DNA of 41,893 nt from Helicobacteraceae bacterium (GCA_027859195.1 JAQIBF010000057.1:1-41893), one strand, 5' to 3'. Counted from the stretch's first letter, positions 25,938 to 34,993 are shown. Notes: generated from the letters alone by a model not told the origin. Translations and numbers: made by a program.

Positions 25938-26822
25938 ATGCTGAGCAAAGTCGACAGAGGCGTTCTTTTTATGGTGGTGAGTGCCCTCATCTCTGCACTT
26001 AACGGCGCTATTGCCAAGATTCTCAGTGAGGACATCTCTGCACTGGAGATCGTCTTCTTTAGAAATCTATTGGGCGTTCTCTTTATACTTATGATGCTCA
26101 AGCACACGCCGACAAAACTGCCTGGAGGTCAACTCCACCTGCTTGTACTCAGAGGATTTTTGGGCTTTAGTGCGATGATTCTCTTTTTCTACACCATTAC
26201 GACTATCCCTCTTGGTATCGCCATTACACTCAACAAGACATCACCCCTGTTTGTCTCCGTCTTGGCATTTTTTCTGCTCCAAGAGCATCTCGACAGAAAA
26301 GGTGTTATCGCACTTTTAATAGGTTTTATAGGGGTGTTATTAATCACTAAGCCGACAGGCTTAACCTTTAGTTATGAGCATTTTCTCGGGATTTTAGGCG
26401 GTTTTTTTGCGGCAGCAGCCTACACCACTATAAAAAAGATCAAGCATATTTACGATGCGCGGGTCATTGTCCTCTCCTTTATGACAACAGGCGCTGTCGT
26501 TCCATTGCTACTGTTTTTAGTCGCACCTTACATCGATGCGCCTGCAGCAGTCTCATTTCTATTTGTCGACTTCCATCTGCCTGAGAGCACTATAACCTGG
26601 TCGCTTATCCTGCTAATGGGCCTCATCTCAACACTTTCGCAATGGCTCTTGACAAAGGCCTACAGTCTTTCAAGAGCAGGTATCATCGGTGTTGTAAGTT
26701 ATACCAACATCCCGTTTGCTATCGGCTTTGGGTATATGCTCGGTGACCTCTTCCCTGACTTTTGGACCTTTTGCGGGATCGGATTAATTGTCTTGGGTGG
26801 ATTGCTGGTAAAGAGGGGTTAA
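25938..26822 (+). CDS. EamA/DMT family transporter
   Basis: About 294 aa with ten membrane spans in two EamA repeats (first from MVVSALISALNGAIA, second from FLGILGGFFAAAAYTTI). Drug/metabolite transporters export small molecules; the substrate is unknown. Start 25938 is preferred: GGGA lies 6-7 nt upstream, and a TACAAT -10 box at 25910-25915 would leave the longer TTG/ATG starts outside or at the edge of the transcript. Convergent with yigZ, 3 nt apart. Confidence 0.85.
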   Translation: MLSKVDRGVLFMVVSALISALNGAIAKILSEDISALEIVFFRNLLGVLFILMMLKHTPTKLPGGQLHLLVLRGFLGFSAMILFFYTITTIPLGIAITLNKTSPLFVSVLAFFLLQEHLDRKGVIALLIGFIGVLLITKPTGLTFSYEHFLGILGGFFAAAAYTTIKKIKHIYDARVIVLSFMTTGAVVPLLLFLVAPYIDAPAAVSFLFVDFHLPESTITWSLILLMGLISTLSQWLLTKAYSLSRAGIIGVVSYTNIPFAIGFGYMLGDLFPDFWTFCGIGLIVLGGLLVKRG

Positions 26823-26825
26823 AAG

Positions 26826-27404
26826 CTACCCTATAACGGTAACCAGCCGCTTTGCCTGCTCTAAAAATCTATCAAGATCTTCTTGCGGTGCCTGCAGATG
26901 CATGATCTCACCTACGGTATCAAACTCTTTTTGAGTGACCTTGATTCCAAGGTTTTCAAGTAGGTACCCTACTTTCCCTATATCCGTGTAAGCGCAAGCC
27001 GCGACCAGAACATTCTCTTTTTGATACCACAATAACTCGGCAGATGTAATCGCCATATTTGCAGCATCAGAGTACGCTCTGACCAATCCGCCTGTCCCCA
27101 GTTTCGTACCGCCAAAATAGCGTACGGTTATAACAGCCGCATTGATCAATTCACTGCCTTGGAGTACTGCCAAAGTCGGTCTCCCCGATGTGCCTCTGGG
27201 CTCACCGTCATCACTGCTACCCTCAACGACTTGGTCGAATTCGTTGATGTAACGAAAGGCTGTTACAAAATGACGTGCTTTAGGGTGTTCACTTTTGAGT
27301 GCCTCCAACACCTCCTCATACATACTGTAGGGCATCAGATGGGCAATAAATTTCGACTGCTTCTCAACAAGCATCTCATAGGTGTGTGTGGCTACTGTAT
27401 ACAT
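26826..27404 (-). CDS. yigZ: YigZ/IMPACT family protein
   Basis: 192 aa. The N-terminal UPF0029/IMPACT domain shows KQSKFIAHLMP, SSDDGEPRGTSGRP and VRYFGGTKLGTGGLVRAY. The family is linked to translation or stress control in eukaryotes; the bacterial role is unclear. The frame is open to 27461, but the family N-terminus begins at MYTVATHTYE (27404). TAAAAT sits 7 nt before that ATG with no SD, so the transcript is probably leaderless. Confidence 0.87.
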   Translation of the reverse strand: MYTVATHTYEMLVEKQSKFIAHLMPYSMYEEVLEALKSEHPKARHFVTAFRYINEFDQVVEGSSDDGEPRGTSGRPTLAVLQGSELINAAVITVRYFGGTKLGTGGLVRAYSDAANMAITSAELLWYQKENVLVAACAYTDIGKVGYLLENLGIKVTQKEFDTVGEIMHLQAPQEDLDRFLEQAKRLVTVIG

Positions 27405-27548
27405 ATGCTGGATTTTATACCATTCCAGGTTAGAGAGGACTGTGTGATGCAGGGTTACCAAGAGATAACAACTGCCTACATAGCATTGTTAATACAATTT
27501 TTAGAACGCAACCTATACAATAGAGTACAAATATAAAAAGGTTATATT

Positions 27549-28817
27549 GTGTCACTAATCAATAATAAAATGAATATTTTTCTATCAACAACACTCCTTT
27601 TCTTTCTTTCCGCCTGCAGCCCGGTCGGTGACACTACCGAAGAAGATGGAGGCCGTGGCGCGGTCAGCACAAGTACCAGCAGCAGTGAGATAGGTACCGA
27701 CTTTGTCTTTGTCAATGACACTGCCCATTCCCATGCGGCCAGCGTGGTCATCGGTCAGGCAGATTTTACCAGTTCGGGGGATGAGCCAACCTCTTCCGAC
27801 ACTGTCAGCGACCCTGCCGGAAATCCTACCGTGGTGGATGGTATGCTCTATCTTCCCGATTTTGGCAACAACCGTGCTGTCGGGCACAACAGCGTTCCAA
27901 CGGTCAATGGCAAGTCCGCTAATTTTGCCGTCGGACAAGCCAATCTGGTTGACAGTCTCAGCGGCAGCAACGAATATCACAACGAAGGCGTTCAGACCCT
28001 TACCGTCTATCAAGGTAAACTTATAATGACTGACTGGGGTAACAGCCGTATTCTCATTTATAACAACCGCCCTATCTCCGAACCGGCAAAAGCTGACGTC
28101 GTCGTCGGACAAACGGACTTTGGACAAGACCTTCCTGCGCATGCCGACAATCGGCTTTTTCTCCCGGAATCACTTTGTGTTGCAAACGGAAAACTGATCG
28201 TCGCCGACAGTATGAATAACCGGGTTCTTATCTGGAATACAATTCCGACAACCAACGGTGCCGCAGCCAACATCGTGCTCGGCCAAAGCAACTTTACAAG
28301 CTACACAGCACCTAACCCACCAACCGCCTCCAGCCTGAAATTCCCAACTGCCGTCTGGAGTAACGGCACCATGCTGGCTCTGTTGGATGCCGGCAATAAC
28401 CGTATCTTGATCTGGAACAGTTTCCCGACCACTTCAAACCAGGCTGCCGATGTCGTTCTCGGCCAAGCGGACTTTATCTCCAAAGAAGCCAATCAGGGAT
28501 TCTCCTCTCCTACCGCATCAACCCTCAATTTCAGTACGGATGGCGGTGGCCTCTACTCTAACGGCATCCAGCTCTTTGTCGCCGACAGTGGCAACAACCG
28601 TGTTTTGATCTGGAATTTTCCATTAATATCGACATATAATGAACCTGCAAACGGATTGATCGGTCAGGCTGACTTTACCCGTTCCGGAGCCAACCGTGAG
28701 GTTGGTACCCCTGACTATGACTCGTTTTTCAACCCGACCGGCGTCGACCAGTTTTACGACAAACTGATTGTCACTGACACCGGCAACAATCGCTACCTGA
28801 ACTTTAACAGCCTGTGA
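27549..28817 (+). CDS. NHL/six-bladed beta-propeller lipoprotein
   Basis: 422 aa. A lipoprotein signal (FLSTTLLFFLSAC, Cys23) is followed by a Ser/Thr/Gly-rich linker and six repeats, each with a (V/I)xGQ(A/T/S)(D/N)F core (IGQADFTSSG, VGQANL, VGQTDFG, LGQSNF, LGQADFI, IGQADFTRSG) and a paired (N)NR.LIWN strand. The pattern predicts a six-bladed propeller anchored in a membrane facing the periplasm or outside. The GTG start at 27549 has AAAGG 6-7 nt upstream. Ligand unknown. NHL-type propellers often bind proteins or glycans. Confidence 0.8.
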   Translation: MSLINNKMNIFLSTTLLFFLSACSPVGDTTEEDGGRGAVSTSTSSSEIGTDFVFVNDTAHSHAASVVIGQADFTSSGDEPTSSDTVSDPAGNPTVVDGMLYLPDFGNNRAVGHNSVPTVNGKSANFAVGQANLVDSLSGSNEYHNEGVQTLTVYQGKLIMTDWGNSRILIYNNRPISEPAKADVVVGQTDFGQDLPAHADNRLFLPESLCVANGKLIVADSMNNRVLIWNTIPTTNGAAANIVLGQSNFTSYTAPNPPTASSLKFPTAVWSNGTMLALLDAGNNRILIWNSFPTTSNQAADVVLGQADFISKEANQGFSSPTASTLNFSTDGGGLYSNGIQLFVADSGNNRVLIWNFPLISTYNEPANGLIGQADFTRSGANREVGTPDYDSFFNPTGVDQFYDKLIVTDTGNNRYLNFNSL

Positions 28818-28866
28818 ATTCTTTCACACTTGTATTGTGCTAAAATCCCAGACAAAAAGGTCTGAG

Positions 28867-29742
28867 ATGCAAGAAGAACGAAAAGGCGAGATCTATATGT
28901 TACTGCTCTCTGTAATAGAGAGTTGGTTCCCGATACTGTCGCTTTTTGCCATACCCCTTATCGGTGCGATGTACAGTTTTGCACTGTCGATTGTCATTGC
29001 GACGATCATCTTTCTAGCCCTGGTTCTCTATCAAAAAAAGGGGCATGAACTTTTTCAAAAAGATGCCCGTAAAGACCTGCTGCTGACCACCTTTTTTATT
29101 AACCTGCTCTTTATTCTTGTCTTTCTCGGACTGCAATATACGACGGCCGGGAACATGGCGGTCATCATCTTTTTACAACTCCTCTTTGCCTATCTCTATT
29201 TTAATGTGTTCGGCAGTGACAGACTTAGCCCGATGCACACACTTGGTGCGGTCATAATGGGTGTCGGTGCATTAACGGTCTTGATCCCTGATGATCTAAG
29301 CTTCAACAAGGGCGATCTCATCATCCTGCTCGCAGCGGCCATTGCTCCTTTTGCCAACCTTTATCAAAAGCGCGCACGCAGCTATGTCAGTTCAGAGACT
29401 ATCCTCGCTTTTAGAAACACTATGGCCCTGCCTGTTTTAGTAGTAATGGCCTATTTTTCTGAGCCGCTACCGACCATAGAGAACCTTGTCAAAGCCACAC
29501 CCTATATCCTGGCTATCGGTATTTTAGTGTTTGGCGTCTCAAAAGTTCTCTGGATCGAAGCACTGCACCGCATCTCTATTACAAAAATGAGTGCCATGCT
29601 GGCCCTCCCCCCAATTTTCACGCTGATACTGGCCTACTACACGCTTAACGAGACCCCTGATCTGCGCCAGATATTAGGAGTTATCCCTATCTTGATCGGC
29701 GGCTACCTCATCACCAAACCGGAGAAATCCAGCAATGTTTAA
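28867..29742 (+). CDS. EamA/DMT family transporter (second copy)
   Basis: About 291 aa, ten spans. It is not a recent copy of the gene at 25938; only the fold is shared. AAGG lies 6 nt before the ATG at 28867, which is why that start is chosen over the GTG at 28837. The gene overlaps mutY by 8 nt. Substrate unknown. Confidence 0.84.
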   Translation: MQEERKGEIYMLLLSVIESWFPILSLFAIPLIGAMYSFALSIVIATIIFLALVLYQKKGHELFQKDARKDLLLTTFFINLLFILVFLGLQYTTAGNMAVIIFLQLLFAYLYFNVFGSDRLSPMHTLGAVIMGVGALTVLIPDDLSFNKGDLIILLAAAIAPFANLYQKRARSYVSSETILAFRNTMALPVLVVMAYFSEPLPTIENLVKATPYILAIGILVFGVSKVLWIEALHRISITKMSAMLALPPIFTLILAYYTLNETPDLRQILGVIPILIGGYLITKPEKSSNV

Positions 29743-30691
29743 AGAGACACACCAAAAACTCTTTACATGGTACAAAAAAAATGGGCGGCACGACCTTCCT
29801 TGGCGACAAAACGTTGATGCCTACAAAATATGGGTCAGCGAGATAATGCTCCAGCAGACGCAGGTCAAAACGGTGTTAGAACGTTTTTACTTTCCATTTT
29901 TGGAGAAGTTCCCGACGCTGCAAGAGCTTGCAGAAGCGCACGAAGACGAGGTCCTTAAACAGTGGGAAGGATTGGGTTACTACACAAGAGCCCGTAACCT
30001 TCATAAAACTGCAAAGATCTGCCAGGACAAGATGCCGCAAAGCGTCACAGAGCTCGTCGCCCTCCCCGGTATCGGTCAAAGTACCGCCCATGCTATCGCC
30101 GCCTTTGCTTACAAAACACCGGTACCGATCATGGATGCCAATGTCAAGCGCATTCTTTACCGTGTCTTTGGTGTTAAAAAAGCGAACGACAAGAGTTTAT
30201 GGGAACTCGCGTACAGACTCTTTGATGAAGAGCATCCTTTTGAATACAATCAGGCGATGATGGATGTCGGTTCGCTGATCTGTCTGGCAAAACGATTCAG
30301 TTGTGAAAAGTGCCCATTCAATGAGATTTGCAAAGCAAAACTTGACGACCCGCTGCTCTACCCTGAAAAAAAAGCTAAAAAATGCGTTCCCGTCCGCTGT
30401 AAACACATCGTCATCCATCAGCACAACAACCGATATGCTATGCGTCAGAGAGAGACACGTTTTCTAAATGGGCTTTGGGGATTTTTAGAGCATGACGACG
30501 AACAGAAGATGGAACATATTGGCGAGATCAGACACCAATATTCGCACTTTCATCTGCATGCCAAGATCTATCACTCTACCGCAATAGTCGAAGAAGAGGT
30601 CGAATGGTACACAAAAGAGCAGATCAAAGAGTTGGCCCTCAGCGGTGCTGATCATAAAGCCTTTGCTCTATTAGAAAAAAGTGCTGTATAA
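29735..30691 (+). CDS. mutY: A/G-specific adenine glycosylase
   Basis: Base-excision repair enzyme that removes A opposite 8-oxoG. 318 aa. Catalytic Glu lies in SEIMLQQTQ, the helix-hairpin-helix in LPGIGQSTAHAIAAFA, and the catalytic Asp in MDANVKRIL. The iron-sulfur cluster ligands form C-x6-C-x2-C-x5-C from about residue 183. The C-terminal NUDIX-like domain (GLWGFLE) recognises 8-oxoG and is slightly short. A possible SD (GGAG) is 10 nt upstream within the preceding gene. Confidence 0.95.
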   Translation: MFKETHQKLFTWYKKNGRHDLPWRQNVDAYKIWVSEIMLQQTQVKTVLERFYFPFLEKFPTLQELAEAHEDEVLKQWEGLGYYTRARNLHKTAKICQDKMPQSVTELVALPGIGQSTAHAIAAFAYKTPVPIMDANVKRILYRVFGVKKANDKSLWELAYRLFDEEHPFEYNQAMMDVGSLICLAKRFSCEKCPFNEICKAKLDDPLLYPEKKAKKCVPVRCKHIVIHQHNNRYAMRQRETRFLNGLWGFLEHDDEQKMEHIGEIRHQYSHFHLHAKIYHSTAIVEEEVEWYTKEQIKELALSGADHKAFALLEKSAV

Positions 30692-30713
30692 TCTCCAAAA
30701 TTAAAGGAAATCA

Positions 30714-32024
30714 ATGAGTATTGTTCTTATCTCGATCTTAACTATCCTACTTCTCTCACGTGTCTTACAGCGACAGTTTTTTGTTCCTCTGCCTATAGGT
30801 ATTATGTCCCTTACCTTAGTCGTCTACTCGTTTATGCCGGAGCTTATAAACTTATCCGTACATGAGCAGTTTGATGAGATCCTGCTACTCCTTCTGCCGC
30901 TGATCTTGCTGCCGGATGCAATGAACTTTCAACTCAAAGACTTAAAAAAGCACGCGTATGCGATCTTCTATCTATCTTTTTTTGCTGTCATACTCTCTAT
31001 CATTGCCGGAATCATACTCAACTTTGCTACACCGAGTGAATATACTTTTACCATCGGTATGCTGATCTCACTGTTTGCCATGGTGCTTGCAACCGATGCC
31101 GTCAGCGTCAGCTCTATCTTCTCACAGTTTCAGCTACCGCACTCCCTTAAAGTACTGACGGAGGGAGAATCGCTTTTTAACGATGCAACCGCAATGATCG
31201 CCTTTCTGTTTATCGGCCTTCCGCTGATGAATGGCGTTGAGATCACCGCAACAGATGTCTCATTTATCTTGGTCAAGGTACTGCTTGGTTCACTTATCAT
31301 TGGTGTCATCGTCGGATATGCCGCTAAAGTCCTTTTAGGTCTTCTACATACGGTTGTAGATGAGTTTATTATCATACTTTTAACGGGCTATACAGCCTTT
31401 GTAATAGCCGAACTGCATGCTATCCATGTCTCTGGTATCCTGGCCCTTATAGCTGCGATCATGACCCTCAAATACTTTATAAGTAAAAACCTGAACCAGT
31501 TTAGTAATGATGACGACATTATCAGCGATGACACCCAGCGCAAACTCAGTTCACGTGAGCGTTTTATCACCACACAGGCGCGCATTGATGCTAACAAACA
31601 ATCTATCGCTTTTTTTGCTCTTTTTGCCAATGCCCTGCTCTTTGTGACCCTTGCAGAACTCATTCAGATCGATAAACTGTTGCTCTACTCAAAAGAGATC
31701 ATTATCCTCTTTTTAATCACCACAGCGATTCGGGCTTTGATGATGTTAAAGTTCTCATTTATCTCACGTGCGAGTGACCGTATTACCAATGTTAACTATC
31801 GATGGTGGGCTGTTCTTACCTTGTCAGGGATTAAAGGCGGTCTCTCCATCATCATGGTGCATCAACTGCCCGATACTTTTATCTATAAAGAGATGTTTAC
31901 GCAGGTCGTAATGGGCGTCATCCTGCTCTCCATCTTTGTCTATGCCGCCGGACTGATCGCGGTTATCGGTTATTATAAAGATGCATTTAAAAAAGATATT
32001 GAACTCGAAAAGTTTCCTCACTAA
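30714..32024 (+). CDS. CPA1 family sodium/proton antiporter
   Basis: 436 aa, 11-12 membrane spans. The NhaP/NhaK hallmarks are LLPLILLPDAMNFQL, the ATDAVSVSSIF segment with the essential Asp, and the GESLFNDATAMIAF segment (family form GESLxNDxxA). The C-terminal part contains the LSGIKGGLSIIM motif. It exports Na+ or K+ in exchange for protons. Start ATG with AAAGGA 4-5 nt upstream. The stop overlaps the convergent ChaN gene by 4 nt. Confidence 0.93.
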   Translation: MSIVLISILTILLLSRVLQRQFFVPLPIGIMSLTLVVYSFMPELINLSVHEQFDEILLLLLPLILLPDAMNFQLKDLKKHAYAIFYLSFFAVILSIIAGIILNFATPSEYTFTIGMLISLFAMVLATDAVSVSSIFSQFQLPHSLKVLTEGESLFNDATAMIAFLFIGLPLMNGVEITATDVSFILVKVLLGSLIIGVIVGYAAKVLLGLLHTVVDEFIIILLTGYTAFVIAELHAIHVSGILALIAAIMTLKYFISKNLNQFSNDDDIISDDTQRKLSSRERFITTQARIDANKQSIAFFALFANALLFVTLAELIQIDKLLLYSKEIIILFLITTAIRALMMLKFSFISRASDRITNVNYRWWAVLTLSGIKGGLSIIMVHQLPDTFIYKEMFTQVVMGVILLSIFVYAAGLIAVIGYYKDAFKKDIELEKFPH

Positions 32025-32917
32025 TTATCATAGAGATAGAGCAGATCGCTGCTGCCCAGGTCAACTGCGATCTCTTTTTGTTCCTCTGCCCCTCTGGGTA
32101 TCGGTAATATTGTGACAAATGGTTGTTTTGACACTCTTGAAAAACGCAGGTTTACCCCCAGTCCGCTCTCTAAATGCATGCCCCCTACAAAAACGATAAG
32201 CTTCTCACCCTCTGTTAACCTAGCTGCAAGTTTTGCACTCTCTTGACCCATCATACTGTCCCATGCAACTTGAACACGGTACATCCGCTCACTGCATTGC
32301 TGCGCAGATTCACCACTCCTTGTTTTATGACAGTGGCTGAAAAACGGTGATAACAGCTGCTGATGGGGCGTGACATTAAGATCCAGACTATCGTAGAACG
32401 CTCTCTGCTTCTCACTCATAGCTGTCAAGTTCTGCTCTGATACCATTTTAGTAAATGTTTTTTCCATATTAAGGCCATACAGTTTTCCACTATTGGCGAT
32501 CACAGCACTGTAGATCGGTTCAGAGAGATTAAAATCATACCCAACCCGTTCTTTCCAGCCTAGTACCTTTGTAATATTGCCATCAAGCTCTCCATCAATG
32601 TACTGCTGTAAAAGTCTATTATCCTTCGGACTAAACCACTCATTTGCCAAGGCTATTTTATGATCACGGAGAGAGAGTTCAGTGATCAGTTCTACAATTA
32701 CTTTATGTGCATTTGCACTGTTATGATGATCACCCACAAATATAACCTCATATGGTTCGACACGATCAATGAAACTGTTTTTATCCAGACACTGGGCTGA
32801 TTGCAATGAGTAGTAGTCACACTCTGCCGGCACAGAATAGGTAATTGCGGTTGTCTCTTTTGATGCACAACCTCCCATTAGTAATAATAAACCTAAAAAA
32901 AATGATATTTGTTTCAA
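32021..32917 (-). CDS. ChaN family lipoprotein
   Basis: 298 aa. The TTG at 32917 gives a lipoprotein signal ending LLLLMGGC; AAGGA lies 8 nt upstream. The longer frame (to 32986) would bury the signal. ChaN-family motifs are FVGDHHNSANAH and the VFVGGMHLESG block near the C-terminus. C. jejuni ChaR/ChaN-type proteins bind haem on the surface, but haem binding here is inference. The gene is convergent with the antiporter, with overlapping ends. Confidence 0.83.
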   Translation of the reverse strand: MKQISFFLGLLLLMGGCASKETTAITYSVPAECDYYSLQSAQCLDKNSFIDRVEPYEVIFVGDHHNSANAHKVIVELITELSLRDHKIALANEWFSPKDNRLLQQYIDGELDGNITKVLGWKERVGYDFNLSEPIYSAVIANSGKLYGLNMEKTFTKMVSEQNLTAMSEKQRAFYDSLDLNVTPHQQLLSPFFSHCHKTRSGESAQQCSERMYRVQVAWDSMMGQESAKLAARLTEGEKLIVFVGGMHLESGLGVNLRFSRVSKQPFVTILPIPRGAEEQKEIAVDLGSSDLLYLYDN

Positions 32918-32989
32918 TGCTAATTTCCTTTGCAGTATAATAACAGATATTAATTCAGGGTCGTCTAAAGATCCTAAAATAGGCAAACA

Positions 32990-33430
32990 ATGGCATTCAA
33001 TCTAAAACAATACCTCTTTCGTGCCTTCCGTGAGCTTCTTTTGTACCACCACAACTCTCTTGAGTTCAGAGCCAAGCTATATGCCGCATTGATTGCAGCA
33101 AATGAAAATTACGGTCAATGCGAACTAGACATTGTACAAGCGTCAGGGGATCTTATCTATAGTGATAAAGACCGGGCCAATACACTTCGACTGACAGTAG
33201 AAGAGTATTTGGACAAAGTCCTTGACGATAATGGACTTGCAATTGATGAGCTGATAGATGATCTAATGCAAGATTTGAAAGTGTATCCCCGTTATGCCGA
33301 CAAGATCACAATCGATGAGTACAATAAGATTATTGCTTGTTGTGAAGATGAAGATACTAAACTATACCAAGAGAGAATCGTAGCTCTCTACCAAAGGTTA
33401 AAAGATGCCTATGAAAAACGTCGTAAGTAG
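32990..33430 (+). CDS. Hypothetical cytosolic protein, 146 aa
   Basis: Mainly helical, acidic in the middle (IDELIDDLMQDLKVYPRYAD) and basic at the ends. No signal or membrane span. TAAAAT lies 9 nt before the ATG and no SD is evident, so the transcript may be nearly leaderless. The start of the small lipoprotein gene (33405) lies within its 3' end, so the two form an operon. No family recognised. Confidence 0.75.
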   Translation: MAFNLKQYLFRAFRELLLYHHNSLEFRAKLYAALIAANENYGQCELDIVQASGDLIYSDKDRANTLRLTVEEYLDKVLDDNGLAIDELIDDLMQDLKVYPRYADKITIDEYNKIIACCEDEDTKLYQERIVALYQRLKDAYEKRRK

Positions 33431-33557
33431 TCTGTTTCTGCTGCTGCTGTTAAGCGGTTGTGACAACAAAGCGGAACCTATTGTTGAAGAAGAGACACAA
33501 GCTGCACCGCAAGAGCAGTACAAACAAGGCAACATTGAAACACACTCTACGGAATAG
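33405..33557 (+). CDS. Small lipoprotein, 50 aa
   Basis: Starts ATG 33405 (alternative ATG 33411) with AAAGG 7 nt upstream. It encodes a short signal (VVSSLFLLLLLSGC, lipobox LSGC) and a 30-residue acidic tail (AEPIVEEETQAAPQ). It overlaps the preceding gene by 26 nt and ends before the palindromic element. It is small enough to be missed by ORF cut-offs, but the lipobox and overlap make it credible. Confidence 0.65.
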   Translation: MPMKNVVSSLFLLLLLSGCDNKAEPIVEEETQAAPQEQYKQGNIETHSTE

Positions 33558-33629
33558 TGCTACGTGTTACGAAAGATGGCGATACCCAAGGGAGCAGACC
33601 CAGCTCATCTTAAAAAACTCTTGAACAGT

Positions 33630-33739
33630 AAAAAGTTTCAGATGGGGTGTAGATTGTGCCGAACTAAGGCCGAAGGCGCACTGCTGTGCGTCGAGCGTGC
33701 CGCAGTTCGGTGCAAGATGCGCCGCAGCTGGAACTTTTT
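33630..33739. repeat. 110-bp imperfect palindrome (possible interspersed element)
   Basis: The two halves are centred at 33684.5. Outer arms AAAAAGTTTCAG (33630-33641) and CTGGAACTTTTT (33728-33739) differ at one position; CCGAACT (33659) pairs with AGTTCGG (33704); GCGCAC (33676) pairs with GTGCGT (33686) around TGCT. Intermediate bases pair with several mismatches. It ends exactly at the rhodanese stop. ORFs reading across it are probably spurious. Confidence 0.6.
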
Positions 33740-34083
33740 TAGTTTTTGTATGGGACGAGCTGATAACCCTCACTTGCTAACTTCATTACCCCACCTACAA
33801 GATTTTTAACGTTATAACCTTGTTGATGCATAAAGTTTGCGACCTGCGACGTACGGGCACCGGTACGACAGATAAGACCTATCTCTGTATCTTTACCGCC
33901 AAGTGCATCTATCTGCTTTAAAAAGCCTTCTGCATCATAGCCGCCACGCTCATCGAAGAATACTATTGTCTTACTGCCAGGGACTATCCCTGTCTGCATC
34001 CACTCGCCTTCAGTGCGAATGTCAACAATGACCATATCTGAATTATCTAAAAGTTCTTTATCTGGAGTTACATTAATGCTCAT
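33739..34083 (-). CDS. Rhodanese-like sulfurtransferase
   Basis: 114 aa single rhodanese domain, cytosolic. VDIRTEGEWMQTGIVPGSKT is the N-terminal region and CRTGARTSQVA holds the active Cys (~residue 70), expected to carry persulfide sulfur. ATG 34083 is chosen because AAGG lies 6 nt upstream; a second ATG at 34086 is equally in frame. TATAAT on the minus strand (34113-34118) provides a promoter. Confidence 0.88.
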   Translation of the reverse strand: MSINVTPDKELLDNSDMVIVDIRTEGEWMQTGIVPGSKTIVFFDERGGYDAEGFLKQIDALGGKDTEIGLICRTGARTSQVANFMHQQGYNVKNLVGGVMKLASEGYQLVPYKN

Positions 34084-34219
34084 CATATACCTTATAAGTA
34101 AAATTTGACCTGATTATAGCAAAAAGGCACGTCGGGTCGCTTTAAAACTAATAGAAACATTTTTAATTAAGGTAAAGGCAGGAACTACTCAATAGGGCAC
34201 CTTTAATCACTCAAAACGT

Positions 34220-34993
34220 TTATAAAGAGAAACGTTTCGGGTCAAAAAAGCTCTCATCTGAGATATTTGAAAATGAGGCATTCACCGAAGTAAAGATGTC
34301 AGGATATTTCTCTTCCATACCTTTTAACATCGCTTTCATCTCGGCTCGTGCATAAGGCATTTTCACGTCAAAACGCATGCTTGGGCAAGCTTCATCGCCT
34401 ATCGCTTCAAGGCCATTGTCTTCAGCAAATGCTCTTAATTGACGTTCACGCATCTGGATAAGCGGACGGATCACAATTAGCCCATTCCCGGCTCTGTATT
34501 TTGGAGAGAGTGCACGCATCTGCCCGTTATAGATCATGTTCATAAAGAAACTTTCTACGGCGTCATCAAGGTGGTGACCCAATGCGACTTTATTACAGCC
34601 GAACTTCTCTGCCACACTGTAAAGCGAACCGCGTCTCATACGTGAGAAAATAGAACAAAAAGAGGAATTTTTACGAATCTTCTCTTGCGCCGTCTCATAG
34701 ATCTTAGTGTCATGGATCTCGTGTCTGATACCGTACTTTTCACAATGTTTCGCCAGGTAATCAAAATTCTCTCCCATCCCATATCCGATTGTCACCGCAA
34801 TGAATTCGAAGGTGAAAGGGGCACGGCGTTGCTGCTCTTTAAGCGCATGGATCAAGGTCAAGGAATCTTTCCCGCCGCTGAGACCTACAAGGATCTTGTC
34901 ACCCTCTTCTATAAGTTCAAATACACCGTTCGATCGACCAAGCTGTCTCATGATCTTTTTAGAAGGGACAAGGGAGAGAGTATTATCTCTCAA
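34220..34993 (-). CDS. TtcA-like PP-loop tRNA sulfurtransferase, cysteine motifs incomplete
   Basis: 257 aa. The PP-loop VGLSGGKDSLT binds ATP for adenylation, as in TtcA, which makes 2-thiocytidine at tRNA position 32 using an iron-sulfur cluster. In E. coli-type TtcA two CxxC motifs supply cluster ligands. Here the first reads CSIF and the second ACPSM, so two of four cysteines are missing. LGHHLDDAVESFFMN, IRPL and the C-terminal EKYPDIF block otherwise match. Overlaps mtnN by 11 nt and lies downstream in its operon. It may use another cluster arrangement or substrate. Confidence 0.8.
   Translation of the reverse strand: MRDNTLSLVPSKKIMRQLGRSNGVFELIEEGDKILVGLSGGKDSLTLIHALKEQQRRAPFTFEFIAVTIGYGMGENFDYLAKHCEKYGIRHEIHDTKIYETAQEKIRKNSSFCSIFSRMRRGSLYSVAEKFGCNKVALGHHLDDAVESFFMNMIYNGQMRALSPKYRAGNGLIVIRPLIQMRERQLRAFAEDNGLEAIGDEACPSMRFDVKMPYARAEMKAMLKGMEEKYPDIFTSVNASFSNISDESFFDPKRFSL

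Noticed and set aside
33564-33809. 81-aa plus-strand and 68-aa minus-strand ORFs over the palindrome
   Set aside because: They read across the palindromic element and run into the rhodanese gene; the Cys/Arg-rich products look artefactual.
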